From NCBI GenBank assembly GCA_905221605.1, contig CAJNDS010002263.1, positions 419,501 to 483,500 on the forward strand: 64,000 nucleotides of DNA, written 5' to 3'. How positions within the stretch are numbered: the stretch's first letter is position 1; every line of letters starts with the position of its first letter. The DNA is from Symbiodinium natans (Eukaryota > Sar > Dinophyceae > Suessiales > Symbiodiniaceae). The position numbers were made by a program, and so were the translations under genes. Positions 30,440-39,572 of the stretch are shown here, one piece after another. A model generated the notes under the pieces. It worked only from the letters and a program-made list of their open reading frames with translations. It ran no database searches and was not told the origin of the DNA.

Positions 30440-30475
30440 CCCTAAACCCTAAACCCTAAACCCTAAACCCTAAAC
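30440..30475. repeat. CCCTAAA array
   Basis: Five perfect heptamers directly 5' of the island at 30494. Confidence 0.9.
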
Positions 30476-30493
30476 ACCCCACCCGGGGCGCAG

Positions 30494-30577
30494 GACCGGC
30501 CCTCCAAGGGATCCAAGGGCTCCAAGGGCTCCAAGAGCTCCCAGAACTCCTCCAGGCTGTCCGGAGCTTCTGCTTTT
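30494..30577 (+). CDS. Putative internal exon (84 nt), Ser/Gly/Lys-rich
   Basis: Acceptor GGGGCGCAG and donor TTTT/GTGGCT give exactly 84 nt. One open frame reads DRPSKGSKGSKGSKSSQNSS, the other TGPPRDPRAPRAPRAPR. The centre is a triplicated CTCCAAGGG hexamer-like repeat. The downstream intron opens with a long G tract. Confidence 0.35.
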
Positions 30578-30582
30578 GTGGC

Positions 30583-30589
<7 letters not shown>

Positions 30590-30622
<33 letters not shown>

Positions 30623-30671
30623 TTTTGTTTTGTTTTGTTTTTTCTTTTTTGGGGGGGGGGGGGGGGGGGGG
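30590..30671. repeat. Long poly-G tracts
   Basis: Two uninterrupted G runs separated by TTTTGTTTTG words. Such runs are also prone to assembly error. Confidence 0.9.
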
Positions 30672-31076
30672 TTGGGGCTTGGGGGGTTTGGGGGTTTGGG
30701 GGGTTGAGTGTTGGGGGTGTACAGGGTTTTTAGGGTTTGTAGGGTTAAGGGTTAGGGAAACGGCTGTCGGGCGCTGATGTGGGTTCCATCAGTGTGCCCA
30801 AGAGTCTTAAGCAAAGGTTCCGGGACGCTTGGGAGGTTTCGCCTGCCTTTCTGGAGGGTGAAGCTGGGACAGAAACAATCCCGCTCTCCTAAGCAAGACG
30901 GTAGAAGTTTGGATCGGGTTGAAGTTCAGGGTTTAGGTTTCAGGTTGGGATGCAGAGCTGGGTTGTAGAACGGGTTGGGATGTAGGGTTTAGCATCAAGA
31001 GTCTGGGTTCAAGAGCGCGTTATAGGGCAAGCAAGATGTGCCCTAAACCCTAACGCCAAACCCTAAGCCCTTGGAG

Positions 31077-31142
31077 CCGGAAAAAGCTGCAAGGTCGCGT
31101 GACTCCAAGAATGGCTCGCACGAAGAAGATGCAGCCCAGCTT
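31077..31142 (+). CDS. Putative internal exon (66 nt)
   Basis: After CCCTAAACCC...CTTGGAG/ the frame reads RKKLQGRVTPRMARTKKMQPS and meets GT at AGCTT/GTCTCAGG, an intron phase of 2 like several other islands. Very basic. No family recognised. Confidence 0.28.
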
Positions 31143-31579
31143 GTCTCAGGAAAATCCTTTTACTGATCCTATAAACCCTCTCTGTACATGGTATTTTGTT
31201 TCGGGTTGGGGGTTCATACCGTATACATATATATATATACATATATATATATGCATGCGTGCACACTCCCTGCACCCTAATCACCCCACCCCCCCCCCCC
31301 GTGCAAGGCTTAAATAGGGTTTATTTGGAAGCTGAGAGTCGTGTTTTTGTGTGGTAGATACAAAGGAAAGGGCATAAATTTGAAAAAAAAAAAAAAACAT
31401 TCTTGCTCTTCCCAGATAGGTTCCCTCTCTCCTCTTCAGGAATTCCCCTTTCCCTTATGTTGCTTTTTGAAGCGAATAAGAAAAATAGCAGATAAGAAGA
31501 GAGGAAAGGGAATGACTAAGTAAAATGAGGCGTTCTTCAATTTCCCGCCCTATCTCTTATGTTACTTTTCCTTCTTGTG

Positions 31580-31807
31580 GGGTGTTCCTTTTCCTCCCTT
31601 GAAGATGCAGAAAACGATTGAAAAGGACACCCGTCCCATCGCCCAAGAATCATGAGCATCAGCTGGGTTTGCTGCCAATCCAAAATGGGCGTCCCTTTTA
31701 ATCGCTTTCTGTGTCTTCAATCGAGCAAAAGGGGCACCCTCAGTGCTTTCTTTTGGGTGTCCTTTTTTCTCACTTGAAGATGCAGAAAACGATCCAAAAG
31801 GACACGC
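31580..31807. repeat. Alternating foldback modules, first cluster
   Basis: Three modules of 53 bp at 31580-31632, 31687-31739 and 31755-31807. Each begins GGGTGTCC-like and ends GGACACCC-like, so each is itself a hairpin; the middle one is in inverted orientation. The core is CTTGAAGATGCAGAAAACGA. Confidence 0.75.
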
Positions 31808-32200
31808 GTTGGAGGAAGAGAGAAGGAGAAGGGAAACCACATTCCTGTTGCCTTAGTCTAGGAGTCCTCGAAAACCGGGGATCTCCGTTCAAACAGACCG
31901 CGGACTTCGCGCGCCCCTTGGGGCAGCCTTCCCTCCGGGGGGGCTCTGCGTGCAGGAGAGAGAGAGAGAGAGGAGAGATACAATGGATTGCTTTTTAATG
32001 GGAAGAGCAAAGAAAAGGATATAAGAGAGATGACTGGCGAAGAGGGAGAGACAAAACAAGGCTTAGAGATCTTTGTCTATCCTCTCTCCCTTGTTTCTCC
32101 CTTCCCTCTTTCTTTTCGAAATGAAAAAACAAATGACCAAGTAAAATGAGGCGTTCTTCAATTTCCCGCCCTATCTCTTATGTTACTTTTCCTTCTTGTG

Positions 32201-32440
32201 GGGTGTCCCTTTTCCCTTGAAGATGCAGAAAACGATTTAAAAGGACACCCGTCCCATCGCCCATATGTAGGGAGAGAGAGAATCATGAGCATCAGCTGGG
32301 TTTGCTGCCAATCCAAAATGGGCATCCCTTTTAATCGCTTTCTGTGTCTTCAATCGAGCAAAAGGGGCACCCTCAGTGCTTTCTTTTGGGTGTCCTTTTT
32401 TCTCACTTGAAGATGCAGAAAACGATCCAAAAGGACACCC
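32201..32440. repeat. Alternating foldback modules, second cluster
   Basis: Modules at 32201-32250, 32320-32372 (inverted) and 32388-32440 repeat the plus/minus/plus order of the first cluster as part of the larger duplication. Confidence 0.75.
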
Positions 32441-32626
32441 GTTGGAGGGAGGGAGAAGGAGAGAGGAGAGACACAATGGATTGCATTTTTAATGGGAGGG
32501 GCAAAGAAAAGAATAGAAGAGAGATGACTGGAGAAGAGGGAGAGACAAAACAAGGCGCAGAGAAGATGGCACTCGTCTTTGTCTATCCTCTCTCCCTTGT
32601 TTCTCCCTTCCCTCTTTCTTTTCTAA

Positions 32627-33235
32627 TTTAATGGCCCGGGGGGGGGGGGGGGGGGCCGGCCTCCTCCCTCCCGGGACTTCAATAATTTCAATAATTTAAA
32701 TAATTTAAATATTTAAAATACTTTAAATATCTTAAAAAAATTAAATAATTTAAATGGCCCAGGGGGGCCGGGTCCCCTGCCTCCCGGGAATTAAATAGTT
32801 TAAGTAATCTGAATATTGGACCCCAAAATTATTTAAATGGGGGCTCCATTATTTAAATTATTTAATTCCCCGGCCCGAATAAAATAATTTAAATAATGGA
32901 CCCCCCATTTAAATAATTTTGGGGTCCAATATTTAGATTATTTAAATTATTAATTCCCGGGAGGGAGGAGGCCCGCCCCCCCCCCCCCCCCCCCCGGGCC
33001 ATTAAATTATTTAAATTATGTAAATTGTATAAATTATTTAAATTATTTCAAAATTATTTCAAAATTATTTCAAAATTATTTCAATTATGTAAATTATTTA
33101 TTTAATTCAAATTATTTAAATTATTTAATCCCCCGGCCCGAATTAAATATTGTGAATAATTTAAATAATGGACCCCCCAAAATTGTTTAAATGGGGGGTC
33201 CATTATTTAAGTTTTTTAATTCCTGACCCCCCAAC
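32627..33235. repeat. Large AT/GC palindromic low-complexity block
   Basis: AATTTAAATAATTTAAAT-type AT words alternate with G/C runs. The left arm (poly-G, then CCTCCCTCCCGGG, about 32630-32680) is mirrored by CCCGGGAGGGAGGAGG and poly-C at about 32955-33000. A second mirrored pair around GGACCCCCC/GGGGGGTCC follows at 33168-33202. Confidence 0.75.
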
Positions 33236-33558
33236 CCCCCAGAAACGCAAATAGGGTTTATTTGGAAGGGGCTCTTGTAAATAAGTATACGTTTTGGGGT
33301 CTGTTTTCCTCTTGTAAATACGAGTGCCAGCTTCCAAATAGACCCTATTTAAGCTGCACACCCCCCCCCCCCCACACCCTGATTCCCTTAAACCTGTAAA
33401 TCCGATCCCCACGACTGCGTGTAGACCGCGACACCCTGATTAAACCCTTAAAACCCTCAAATTTCTAGCTTTACCGCCTTAACCCGGGTAGCAAAAGAAA
33501 ACTCAACTCGACCCCTAAACCCTGGCTAAATCCTGAATCCGAATCCCCCCTCCACAAG

Positions 33559-33629
33559 GATCGCTTGGCACCTGCCGACAGCATTCTCGCACCATGGCCT
33601 TGCCCAGAACCCGAAACATGGGGCTTTGG
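33559..33629 (+). CDS. Putative internal exon (71 nt)
   Basis: Between CTCCACAAG/ and G/GTTTAGGGTTTAG. CCCTAAACCC lies upstream. Two frames are open; one reads IAWHLPTAFSHHGLAQ. Boundaries and frame uncertain. Confidence 0.28.
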
Positions 33630-34318
33630 GTTTAGGGTTTAGTCTGTGGTTGAAGATAGGGTTTTGGGTTTAGCGTCATCCCAAAAGCCTCCTGCGCCAA
33701 AGCCAGCGTCGTGTTTTGCAATGTGAGGGTAGATCTCGACTTCGGAGGAAAGTGAGGGCTTCTTTTCGGGGTTTGGGGTATTTCCTGATGGAGTATGAGA
33801 ATGGTTCCGAAATATAGATCAGCCTCCCTAAGGCCAAGATATGGCGAGTGCTTTGTGTTTGTTTGCCGGGGGCCCTTGCGTGTCTAGATGTGTGGTTTGC
33901 AGCTGAAGTTCACTCGTGTGCTATGGCCATGGGCTGAGACATGAGGCTCTTCAGATTGTGAGAGCCCAGATCATTCGACTCTCCTGCATATGCCTCCCCC
34001 CCCCAATCAGCAGACGCCCAGAAGGATGAGGTGGTCAGGGTGCAAGGGCTCATGTGGTTTCCTGAGCTGAGGGGTGGGTGGCCTGAACCTTCCACGGTAC
34101 AGGGCTTCTCGATGCCTTGCTAAACAGAAAGCGCCCCTCCAATCGTACTGAGGTCCTGTTCCCTGCCCCGAAACCCCCAAGCCCTCCTCCCAGCATGGGT
34201 TCTTGGTGGGTATTTGGCAAAGGAACGGAAAGCCCTGAAGCCAGCAGCCCTCAACCCTGAGCCTTCAATTCCCCCCCCCCCCCCCCAATAGCACTTCAGG
34301 TTCTTATGTTCACTCCAG

Positions 34319-34402
34319 GTGTCTTTTGACATCAACGCGCCGCCAGAAGGGGTGGAAGATGTCCCTCGCAAGACTTTGGGGGCGGGGGGAGAGACGGATG
34401 AG
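34319..34402 (+). CDS. Putative internal exon (84 nt)
   Basis: Acceptor CACTCCAG/ and donor GATGAG/GTCAAGGG give 84 nt. The phase 0 frame reads VSFDINAPPEGVEDVPRK, then TLGAGGETDE. A long poly-C run (about 34270-34286) precedes the acceptor, and TAGGGTTAGGG follows the donor. Family unknown. Confidence 0.38.
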
Positions 34403-35161
34403 GTCAAGGGCCTAGGGTTAGGGCTCAGGTCTTTTGGATTTGCAGTCTCTTCCGTCGTTTCCCCGCGATATTTCGGGTTGTTGATTTGGTTGCGGCGGAA
34501 GTGAGGATACCTGGGGCACGTGAGATGCAGCGACGAGAATTTGGCCAAGTCGGCAGATACACACTCCAGCAAAGCAAAACGGGAAAACCCTAGGCCACAA
34601 GACCTTTCCTGGCCCTCAGCGCATGCAAACGTTCGCGCGTGACAGACAGGCTTGGATGCAGGCAGCTTCGTGTGAGAAGCATGTTTGTGTGGGATGTGGC
34701 ATGGGTCCCAGATTTCAGTTGCCTATCTGACTTGTCTTACGGGTGAGCGTGTGCAGATTGAGATCTCGGGTGTGTCATGAGTTCTGGCACAGGTCCGAAC
34801 CCGTGGGAACCTTGAACCTCTAACTCCATCATGACGTTGAAGGGCGCACCTCCAACCCGGCAGCAAAAAACAAGCCTGGCAAAGCCGTAAAGCCGAAAGG
34901 CCATGGAGCCCTGGAGCCAAAAGCCGAAGCAACTTTTCTGGGCAGAAGGCCCTCAACCCTGAACTCCACTCGCTAGTGGCTTAGCTGCTGCAGAGATTGC
35001 TGGCAGAAGCCCGAAACTTTAAACCCGACACCAAGCCTTTAAAAAGCAGAAAACTAGGTCCCGCAGTTGAACAACCCTCAAGAACCCTGCGCGCAATCCG
35101 CAAGAAGGCCAAAACTCCTACCTACACAAGGTCTCAACAAGGGGTTCCTCATGTAAGACAG

Positions 35162-35223
35162 CCCTAAGCCCTAAACCCTAAACCCTAAACCCTAAACCCT
35201 AAACCCTAAACCCTAAACCCTAA
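35162..35223. repeat. CCCTAAA array (about eight copies)
   Basis: One of the longest uninterrupted heptamer arrays in the window. Directly 5' of a coding island. Confidence 0.92.
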
Positions 35224-35224
35224 G

Positions 35225-35321
35225 CCGGACCCGAGGATGAATTCTTCGACCTCCCGGAGGGCGCCACAGCGGCGCGACTCGCGGACCTCCAGGCCCGCGC
35301 CATGCTGGGAGAGCTCATGCA
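35225..35321 (+). CDS. Putative exon between opposed telomere-type arrays (97 nt)
   Basis: Reads PEDEFFDLPEGATAARLADL, then QARAMLGELMQ, strongly protein-like. It begins straight after CCCTAAG and ends at CA/GTGATG, three bases before TTTAGGG repeats start. If the GT is not used the frame stops at TGA (35322). This is the clearest case of a coding island capped by CCCTAAA on the left and TTTAGGG on the right. Confidence 0.45.
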
Positions 35322-35325
35322 GTGA

Positions 35326-35389
35326 TGTAGGGTTTAGGGTTTAGGGTTTAGAGTTTAGGGTTTGGGGTTTAGGGTTTAGGGTTTAGGGA
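35326..35389. repeat. TTTAGGG array
   Basis: About eight heptamers immediately 3' of the island at 35225-35321. Confidence 0.92.
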
Positions 35390-35821
35390 TCTCAAGTTCA
35401 AGTATTCACAAGTCAAGCGTCCTGTCATGCCATGGAGAAATATCCGCCCAACGCGGTGGTTGTTTTCGTCTGTTTTCGTTGCACTAAAGTCTTGCGACCC
35501 CTTCAAAAGGCCCAGCCTAAACACCATCATTGTTTGAGCCCCTGAGGGGCTCAACTGTAAGACCGACATCTTTTGAGCCCGGCCGCGAGAACTGAAAGAC
35601 AAATCCCAAACCACAAACATGTGGAGAGTCTCGCCTACAAAAGGCCCTAAAAACACTGGACCACATGTGGGGCTTTGGGTTTGTGATTCTTGGGCGAAGT
35701 GTCGTGGATAGGTGTATCTTTGGCTGCACGGTATGGCAGCTAGAGCCGCCCGATTTTGAGGCATTTGCAACCCTACTACCCTTAATGTCGCTACCCATGA
35801 AGTGCACACTGGGGTTGAGAT

Positions 35822-35956
35822 CCTAAACCCAAAACCCAAAACCCTAAACCCTAAACCCTTTCTGTCCTACACAGACTAACGGACCTTGCCTGACTTGTGC
35901 GAGAGTGAGCGACTAAACCCTGAACCCTAAACCCTAAACCCTAAACCCTAAAGCCC
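35822..35956. repeat. Two CCCTAAA arrays around a dispersed 40-nt motif
   Basis: Heptamers at 35822-35860 and 35917-35956. Between them is GACCTTGCCTGACTTGTGCG followed by AGAGTGAGCGAC, which recurs in slightly changed form at about 48931-48964, again followed by AAACCCTAAACCC. Confidence 0.8.
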
Positions 35957-36218
35957 TAGCTGTAGGGTTGAGAGGCCATGCGAGATGGTCACCGGTGCTC
36001 TGTACCCTGAAAACCTGAGGCCTTTTTGCTTCTTAACCACGCTGCCTACCTGGAACCCCTGTATTTGTGGATTGTTGTTGTTTTTTTGGGGTCGGGGTGC
36101 TTAATTTGTCCTTGTGTCGTACTGCATGGTCCAGGTTTAAACTCTGAACCCTGAGCCTTACGCGAGGTTTAGGAAACCGGCTTCAGCAGTTGAGGGCTTT
36201 GAGCTTGCGCGGGTGAGC

Positions 36219-36270
36219 ACCCTAAACCCCAAACCCTAAACCCCAAACCCCAAACCCTAAACCTAAACCA
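36219..36270. repeat. CCCTAAA/CCCCAAA array
   Basis: Seven heptamers ending in an AAACCAG acceptor-like sequence. Confidence 0.88.
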
Positions 36271-36271
36271 G

Positions 36272-36355
36272 CCCCGTAGAGAGGGTTTGCTTTGAGGCGG
36301 AGCTTGCGAAACCGCACAGCGCCTTGATGCTCCGCATCAAGGAGCCCAGGGGGCT
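36272..36355 (+). CDS. Putative internal exon (84 nt), first of a linked block
   Basis: Acceptor AAACCAG/ and donor GGGCT/GTAGGGC. Open frame VERVCFEAELAKPHSALMLR, then IKEPRG, with a phase 2 end. Joined to the next island (36524) the codon becomes CTG and the frame stays open. CCCTAAA repeats lie 5' and TTTAGGG repeats 3'. Confidence 0.45.
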
Positions 36356-36523
36356 GTAGGGCTAGGGTTTTGGGGGTTTAGGGTTTCGGGTTTAGGGTTT
36401 AGGCGCAGAGCACGGGCGTGACTGACTTCCCCGCTGGACAGGATTGAGCCTGGGTTCAAAAAAAAGGGGTTGGAGTTTAGAGTTTAGGGTTTAGGGTTTA
36501 GGGTTTAGGGTTTGTTTTCATAG
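36356..36523 (+). other. Putative short intron made largely of TTTAGGG-type repeats
   Basis: 168 nt, GTAGGG to CATAG, with heptamer arrays at 36367-36404 and 36476-36512 and little else. Confidence 0.4.
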
Positions 36524-36614
36524 GCGCACTGAGTCCCCGGAGCTTGCTTCGCTCTATGCGGCTTCTTGGGCAAGCCCTGGCAGTGGGAGGGTCCTGGAAT
36601 CACATGCTCAGTTG
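36524..36614 (+). CDS. Putative internal exon (91 nt, or 87 nt to 36610)
   Basis: After TTTTCATAG/ the frame reads RTESPELASLYAASWASPGS, then GRVLESHAQL. Ends at GTTG/GTTTGGGG (91 nt) or CA/GTTGG (87 nt). Followed by TTTAGGG repeats. Confidence 0.42.
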
Positions 36615-36675
36615 GTTTGGGGTTTAGGGTTTAGGGGCTTCGCAAGCTTGTCAGGCTATGGGTTTGCTGCCCCAG

Positions 36676-37188
36676 GGGCCCGTTCAATCGGGAGACATCG
36701 CTGCGTTAGCGCAGGATTTCGTGGAATGGTAGAGCTGCCAGACTTGCACTGCAGAACACCGATGACGCTGGCTATTATCTGCCTCAGATTTGGGAAAGCT
36801 GGCAGCATCCTCTGCAGGCTGCTGAGTTTCAGAGTGGTATCTACCTGTCTTTATTGTTCCGTGCCAGGGCGGTCTCAGGGCAGTCATGCTGGACAAAGAG
36901 CTTGGGGTGGGATGTTTCCAAGTCGATGATTTTGTTCAAGTTTGCAGCCACTGTCTCATGCTAAAGCAAGTTTTCAACGTTGATATGCTGGTGGATCCAG
37001 ACCTTCAAGACACTGCGGTGCTGGCGCTGCCAAATGTCATCAGGGCTGTTTGGCTTCGGCATTCGGTGGTCGTTACATGGAGTGCCTATCCCAGGGAGTG
37101 GAGTGATTGTGTGCAGACATCTCCGGGCCTCGGCTGAAGAACAGCGCAGGAGGCAGCGCTGGCAGTCATCAAGTCCGGTTTCAAAAGG
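36676..37188 (+). CDS. Coding-like block, several exons likely
   Basis: 36676-36728 (after GCCCCAG/) reads GPVQSGDIAALAQDFVE and joins in phase from 36614. A later open stretch reads AVMLDKELGVGCFQVDDFVQ (from about 36877), and another reads HGVPIPGSGVIVCRHLRASA (about 37078-37137), running to a donor at AAAAG/G/GTTTAGGG (37189). The frames differ, so further introns or decay must intervene. No family recognised. Confidence 0.3.
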
Positions 37189-37189
37189 G

Positions 37190-38290
37190 TTTAGGGTTTA
37201 GGGTTGAGAATGTTAGGGTTTTGGGAGTTTAGGTTTCAGGACCCTGGCGGCCTAAACCCCTAATCCCCAATTAACATGCCAAGGTTCCCTTCAGCCCTTT
37301 TGAGAGTTTTCGGTCGCAAGCTCCTCCTTCGGCTTTCCGACCTCATAAGTTGCCCTGCCGCCCCCCTGGAAAATGCATGGAGAACATGATGATGTTGGTT
37401 TTTTTTCCGGCCTATGGCAGCTAGGGCTCATGTGTTCGGGCCCGGTAAGAGCACGTTTCTTGGGGAGGGCCGGGGGGGGGGGGTTTAGGATGTGTCGGGC
37501 TTGGGGTTCTGAAGCTTCGCTGCATGGGACAGCCAAGACAGGGTTTAGGGGTTGGGGCTTAGGGTTGCTGAGGTCTGTTTAGGGCGTGGGGTATGCATTT
37601 GGGGCATTAGAACCGGTGTTTTGGGTAATCCATGCGCTAGTTATAGCTTTCTTCCATGACAGCGGTTATGACGGCTCCTGAGTCCAGATGTAAAGGAGGC
37701 CGCAAGTGAGAGCGGGATTAGCAGCAAGGCGGCTGGCAGGGATCGAGCGACATACACAGCATCTTTTGAACCATACCCAAAACCCCCCAAAATCCTGAAA
37801 TCTCCCAAAAATCTCGCCAGGCAGGCAGCAACAACAAGTCTTTCGGAGAGTATAGGATATCAGAGTTTCTACGTTGGGGTATATCACAACCCTCAACCTC
37901 AACTGCACCACCCTTCATGGGACTGCACCCTGTTGTGGGGCCCCGCTGCAGATTCCATGTCTTCCGCGAGGGCTGAGATATTTTTCGGGAGCTGAATATC
38001 TGCTTTCTTGGGGGGCTGGGTTCTATGGGTTGCGCTGCCCTAAAGCTGCGCAAGGTCAACAGTACTACAGCATAGTACAACGCTGAAGCTGCGTTAGGAC
38101 TCTGCAAGTGTACCCTCTTTCCAGCCCGAACCTTCTTGAACTCAGATGCTTACCTTCGAGGCCCGAACCTTCTTGAACTCAGATGCTTACCTTCGAGGGT
38201 CCTTAAGGGAGGGGCTTTCTTGGGATACATACCCCCCCCCCCAAACCCTAAACCCTGGAATTACCCTAACCCCAAAGGCCCGCTCCCCAG
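37190..38290. other. Intron-like repeat-rich stretch
   Basis: No gene is supported. A perfect 37-bp tandem duplication (38124-38160 and 38161-38197) with CTTGAACTCAGATGCTTACC is present. CCCTAAACCCTGG precedes the next island. Confidence 0.5.
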
Positions 38291-38353
38291 GACAGGCTCG
38301 AACGGACCATCGGCGTCGATGCTGCGAAGACGCCGGCCTCAGGGATTTGGGAA
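38291..38353 (+). CDS. Putative internal exon (63 nt)
   Basis: Textbook borders: GCTCCCCAG/ and GGGAA/GTAAGG. Two open frames, DRLERTIGVDAAKTPASGIW (phase 0) and TGSNGPSASMLRRRRPQGFG (phase 2). CCCTAAACCC lies upstream, and TAGGGTTTAGGG about 30 bases downstream. Confidence 0.42.
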
Positions 38354-39017
38354 GTAAGGTACCCCATGTCTTCGCTTAAGTCTAGGGTTTAGGGCTTAGG
38401 CCGCATAAGCTACCGAATACTGTCCAGGGCCCCCTTTTTAAGATCTGCAGGGATCACGGCTTGGCAGTGCTTGCGGCTTAGCAATATGCCGTTCTGTGAC
38501 CATTACCTCGTCCTGTGGAAGATACAGTTGTCGTTGTTGCTTGTTGATTGCTGCGTCCGTGCCCTATGACATTCGAAGCTTCGAGTGGTGTCAATAGGCA
38601 GCCAAGGATCTATGACGTGCCCGACGTTGCGCTGCCTGCTCCCAAGAGCTTTGGCGGTCACAAAGCAGACAATTTTCGTGCGGACTAGTTGTGTTCAGAA
38701 TTGTCAGCACAATCATGAGATGGTTTCTTTGGTGCATAAATAGGTTACACTGCAAAAAATGTATGGCGCTTGTCTGAAGTTTGGCCCTGCTGTTATGCTT
38801 GACGCGTGGCATCCGGCAAGCCCTGTAGGTCTCTAAACAAGCATTATTAGCTGAGCCCCCAGGCCTTCACCCTAAAATCAACCGAAGATGTCTTCCTAAA
38901 TTGTGAAAACCTACATCCTTGCAACCGTATAACCATAGCCCCACATCCCCTCTATGACCCTATGCTCTATGACCCGAGAAGCCTCAATGCTCATTGTAGC
39001 TCCCAGGGATGCCAAAT

Positions 39018-39048
39018 GTAGGGTTTAGGGTTTAGGGTTTAGGGTTGA
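39018..39048. repeat. TTTAGGG array
   Basis: Four heptamers in an otherwise featureless stretch (38354-39446) where I see no gene. Confidence 0.85.
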
Positions 39049-39446
39049 GGGCTCCTGGCAGTCTACTGCTGATTCTTGCTTCGGCGTGCCTTCCCCGTCC
39101 TTGCTGGGTTTCTGCCACGATCCCATCTTCCCTGTACGTGCCTACTACCTCTGCCTACCTGTCAGTCCATCTACCTTATCTATGTCATAGTGTTCAACAT
39201 CCCTAATCTAAGCATTCCCCCCAAAGACTCTTTTCACAATGGTCCATTCCTATTAAAGAACCAAGCAGCTCGCCCCCCCCAAAGTATGTTTTGTGGGCTC
39301 ACTGCCCTAACCCAAATTTGAACCAATCGCGTCCCACAAGCCATTCCGAGCCCACAAGCCAGGACCAAACCTTCCACCCCAAACCCCAAACCCTAAACTC
39401 CGAACCCTAAAACCTAAAGCCTAAACCCAACGCAAGCCCGGCCTAG

Positions 39447-39572
39447 GACAAAGTACAAGATGAATTTCACCATCCAGGAGGAGCTGTCACTCCGCGAGCT
39501 GCCGAAGAAGACCCGCAACGCCTATTTCATGAAGGGCTTCGACTCGCCCTTTCGGCTGACAAGGGCGCAAAG
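39447..39572 (+). CDS. Putative internal exon (126 nt)
   Basis: Between GGCCTAG/ and GCAAAG/GTCGCT. The best frame reads TKYKMNFTIQEELSLRELPK, then KTRNAYFMKGFDSPFRLTRA, with a phase 2 end. Upstream are CCCTAAACTCC-type repeats (39378-39430). A second frame is also open, but this one has the more protein-like composition. Family unknown. Confidence 0.45.

Larger units (their letters stand above)
31308..33354. mobile_element. Non-coding element of about 2 kb with 27-bp terminal inverted repeats
   Basis: The left end GCTTAAATAGGGTTTATTTG... (31308-31334) matches the reverse complement of 33328-33354 at 26 of 27 positions. Poly-C runs lie outside both ends. The inside contains a tandem duplication (about 31522-32126 and 32144-32636) carrying six 50-53-bp foldback modules, then a large AT/GC palindromic block. 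A third copy of the terminal sequence, GCAAATAGGGTTTATTTGG, sits at 33247. No transposase is seen, so if mobile it would be non-autonomous. No clear target duplication is found. Confidence 0.55.

Noticed and set aside
35162-35389. A true chromosome end or telomere-capped minichromosome
   Set aside because: Heptamer arrays are short, degenerate and spread over 35 kb in both orientations, so they are interstitial.
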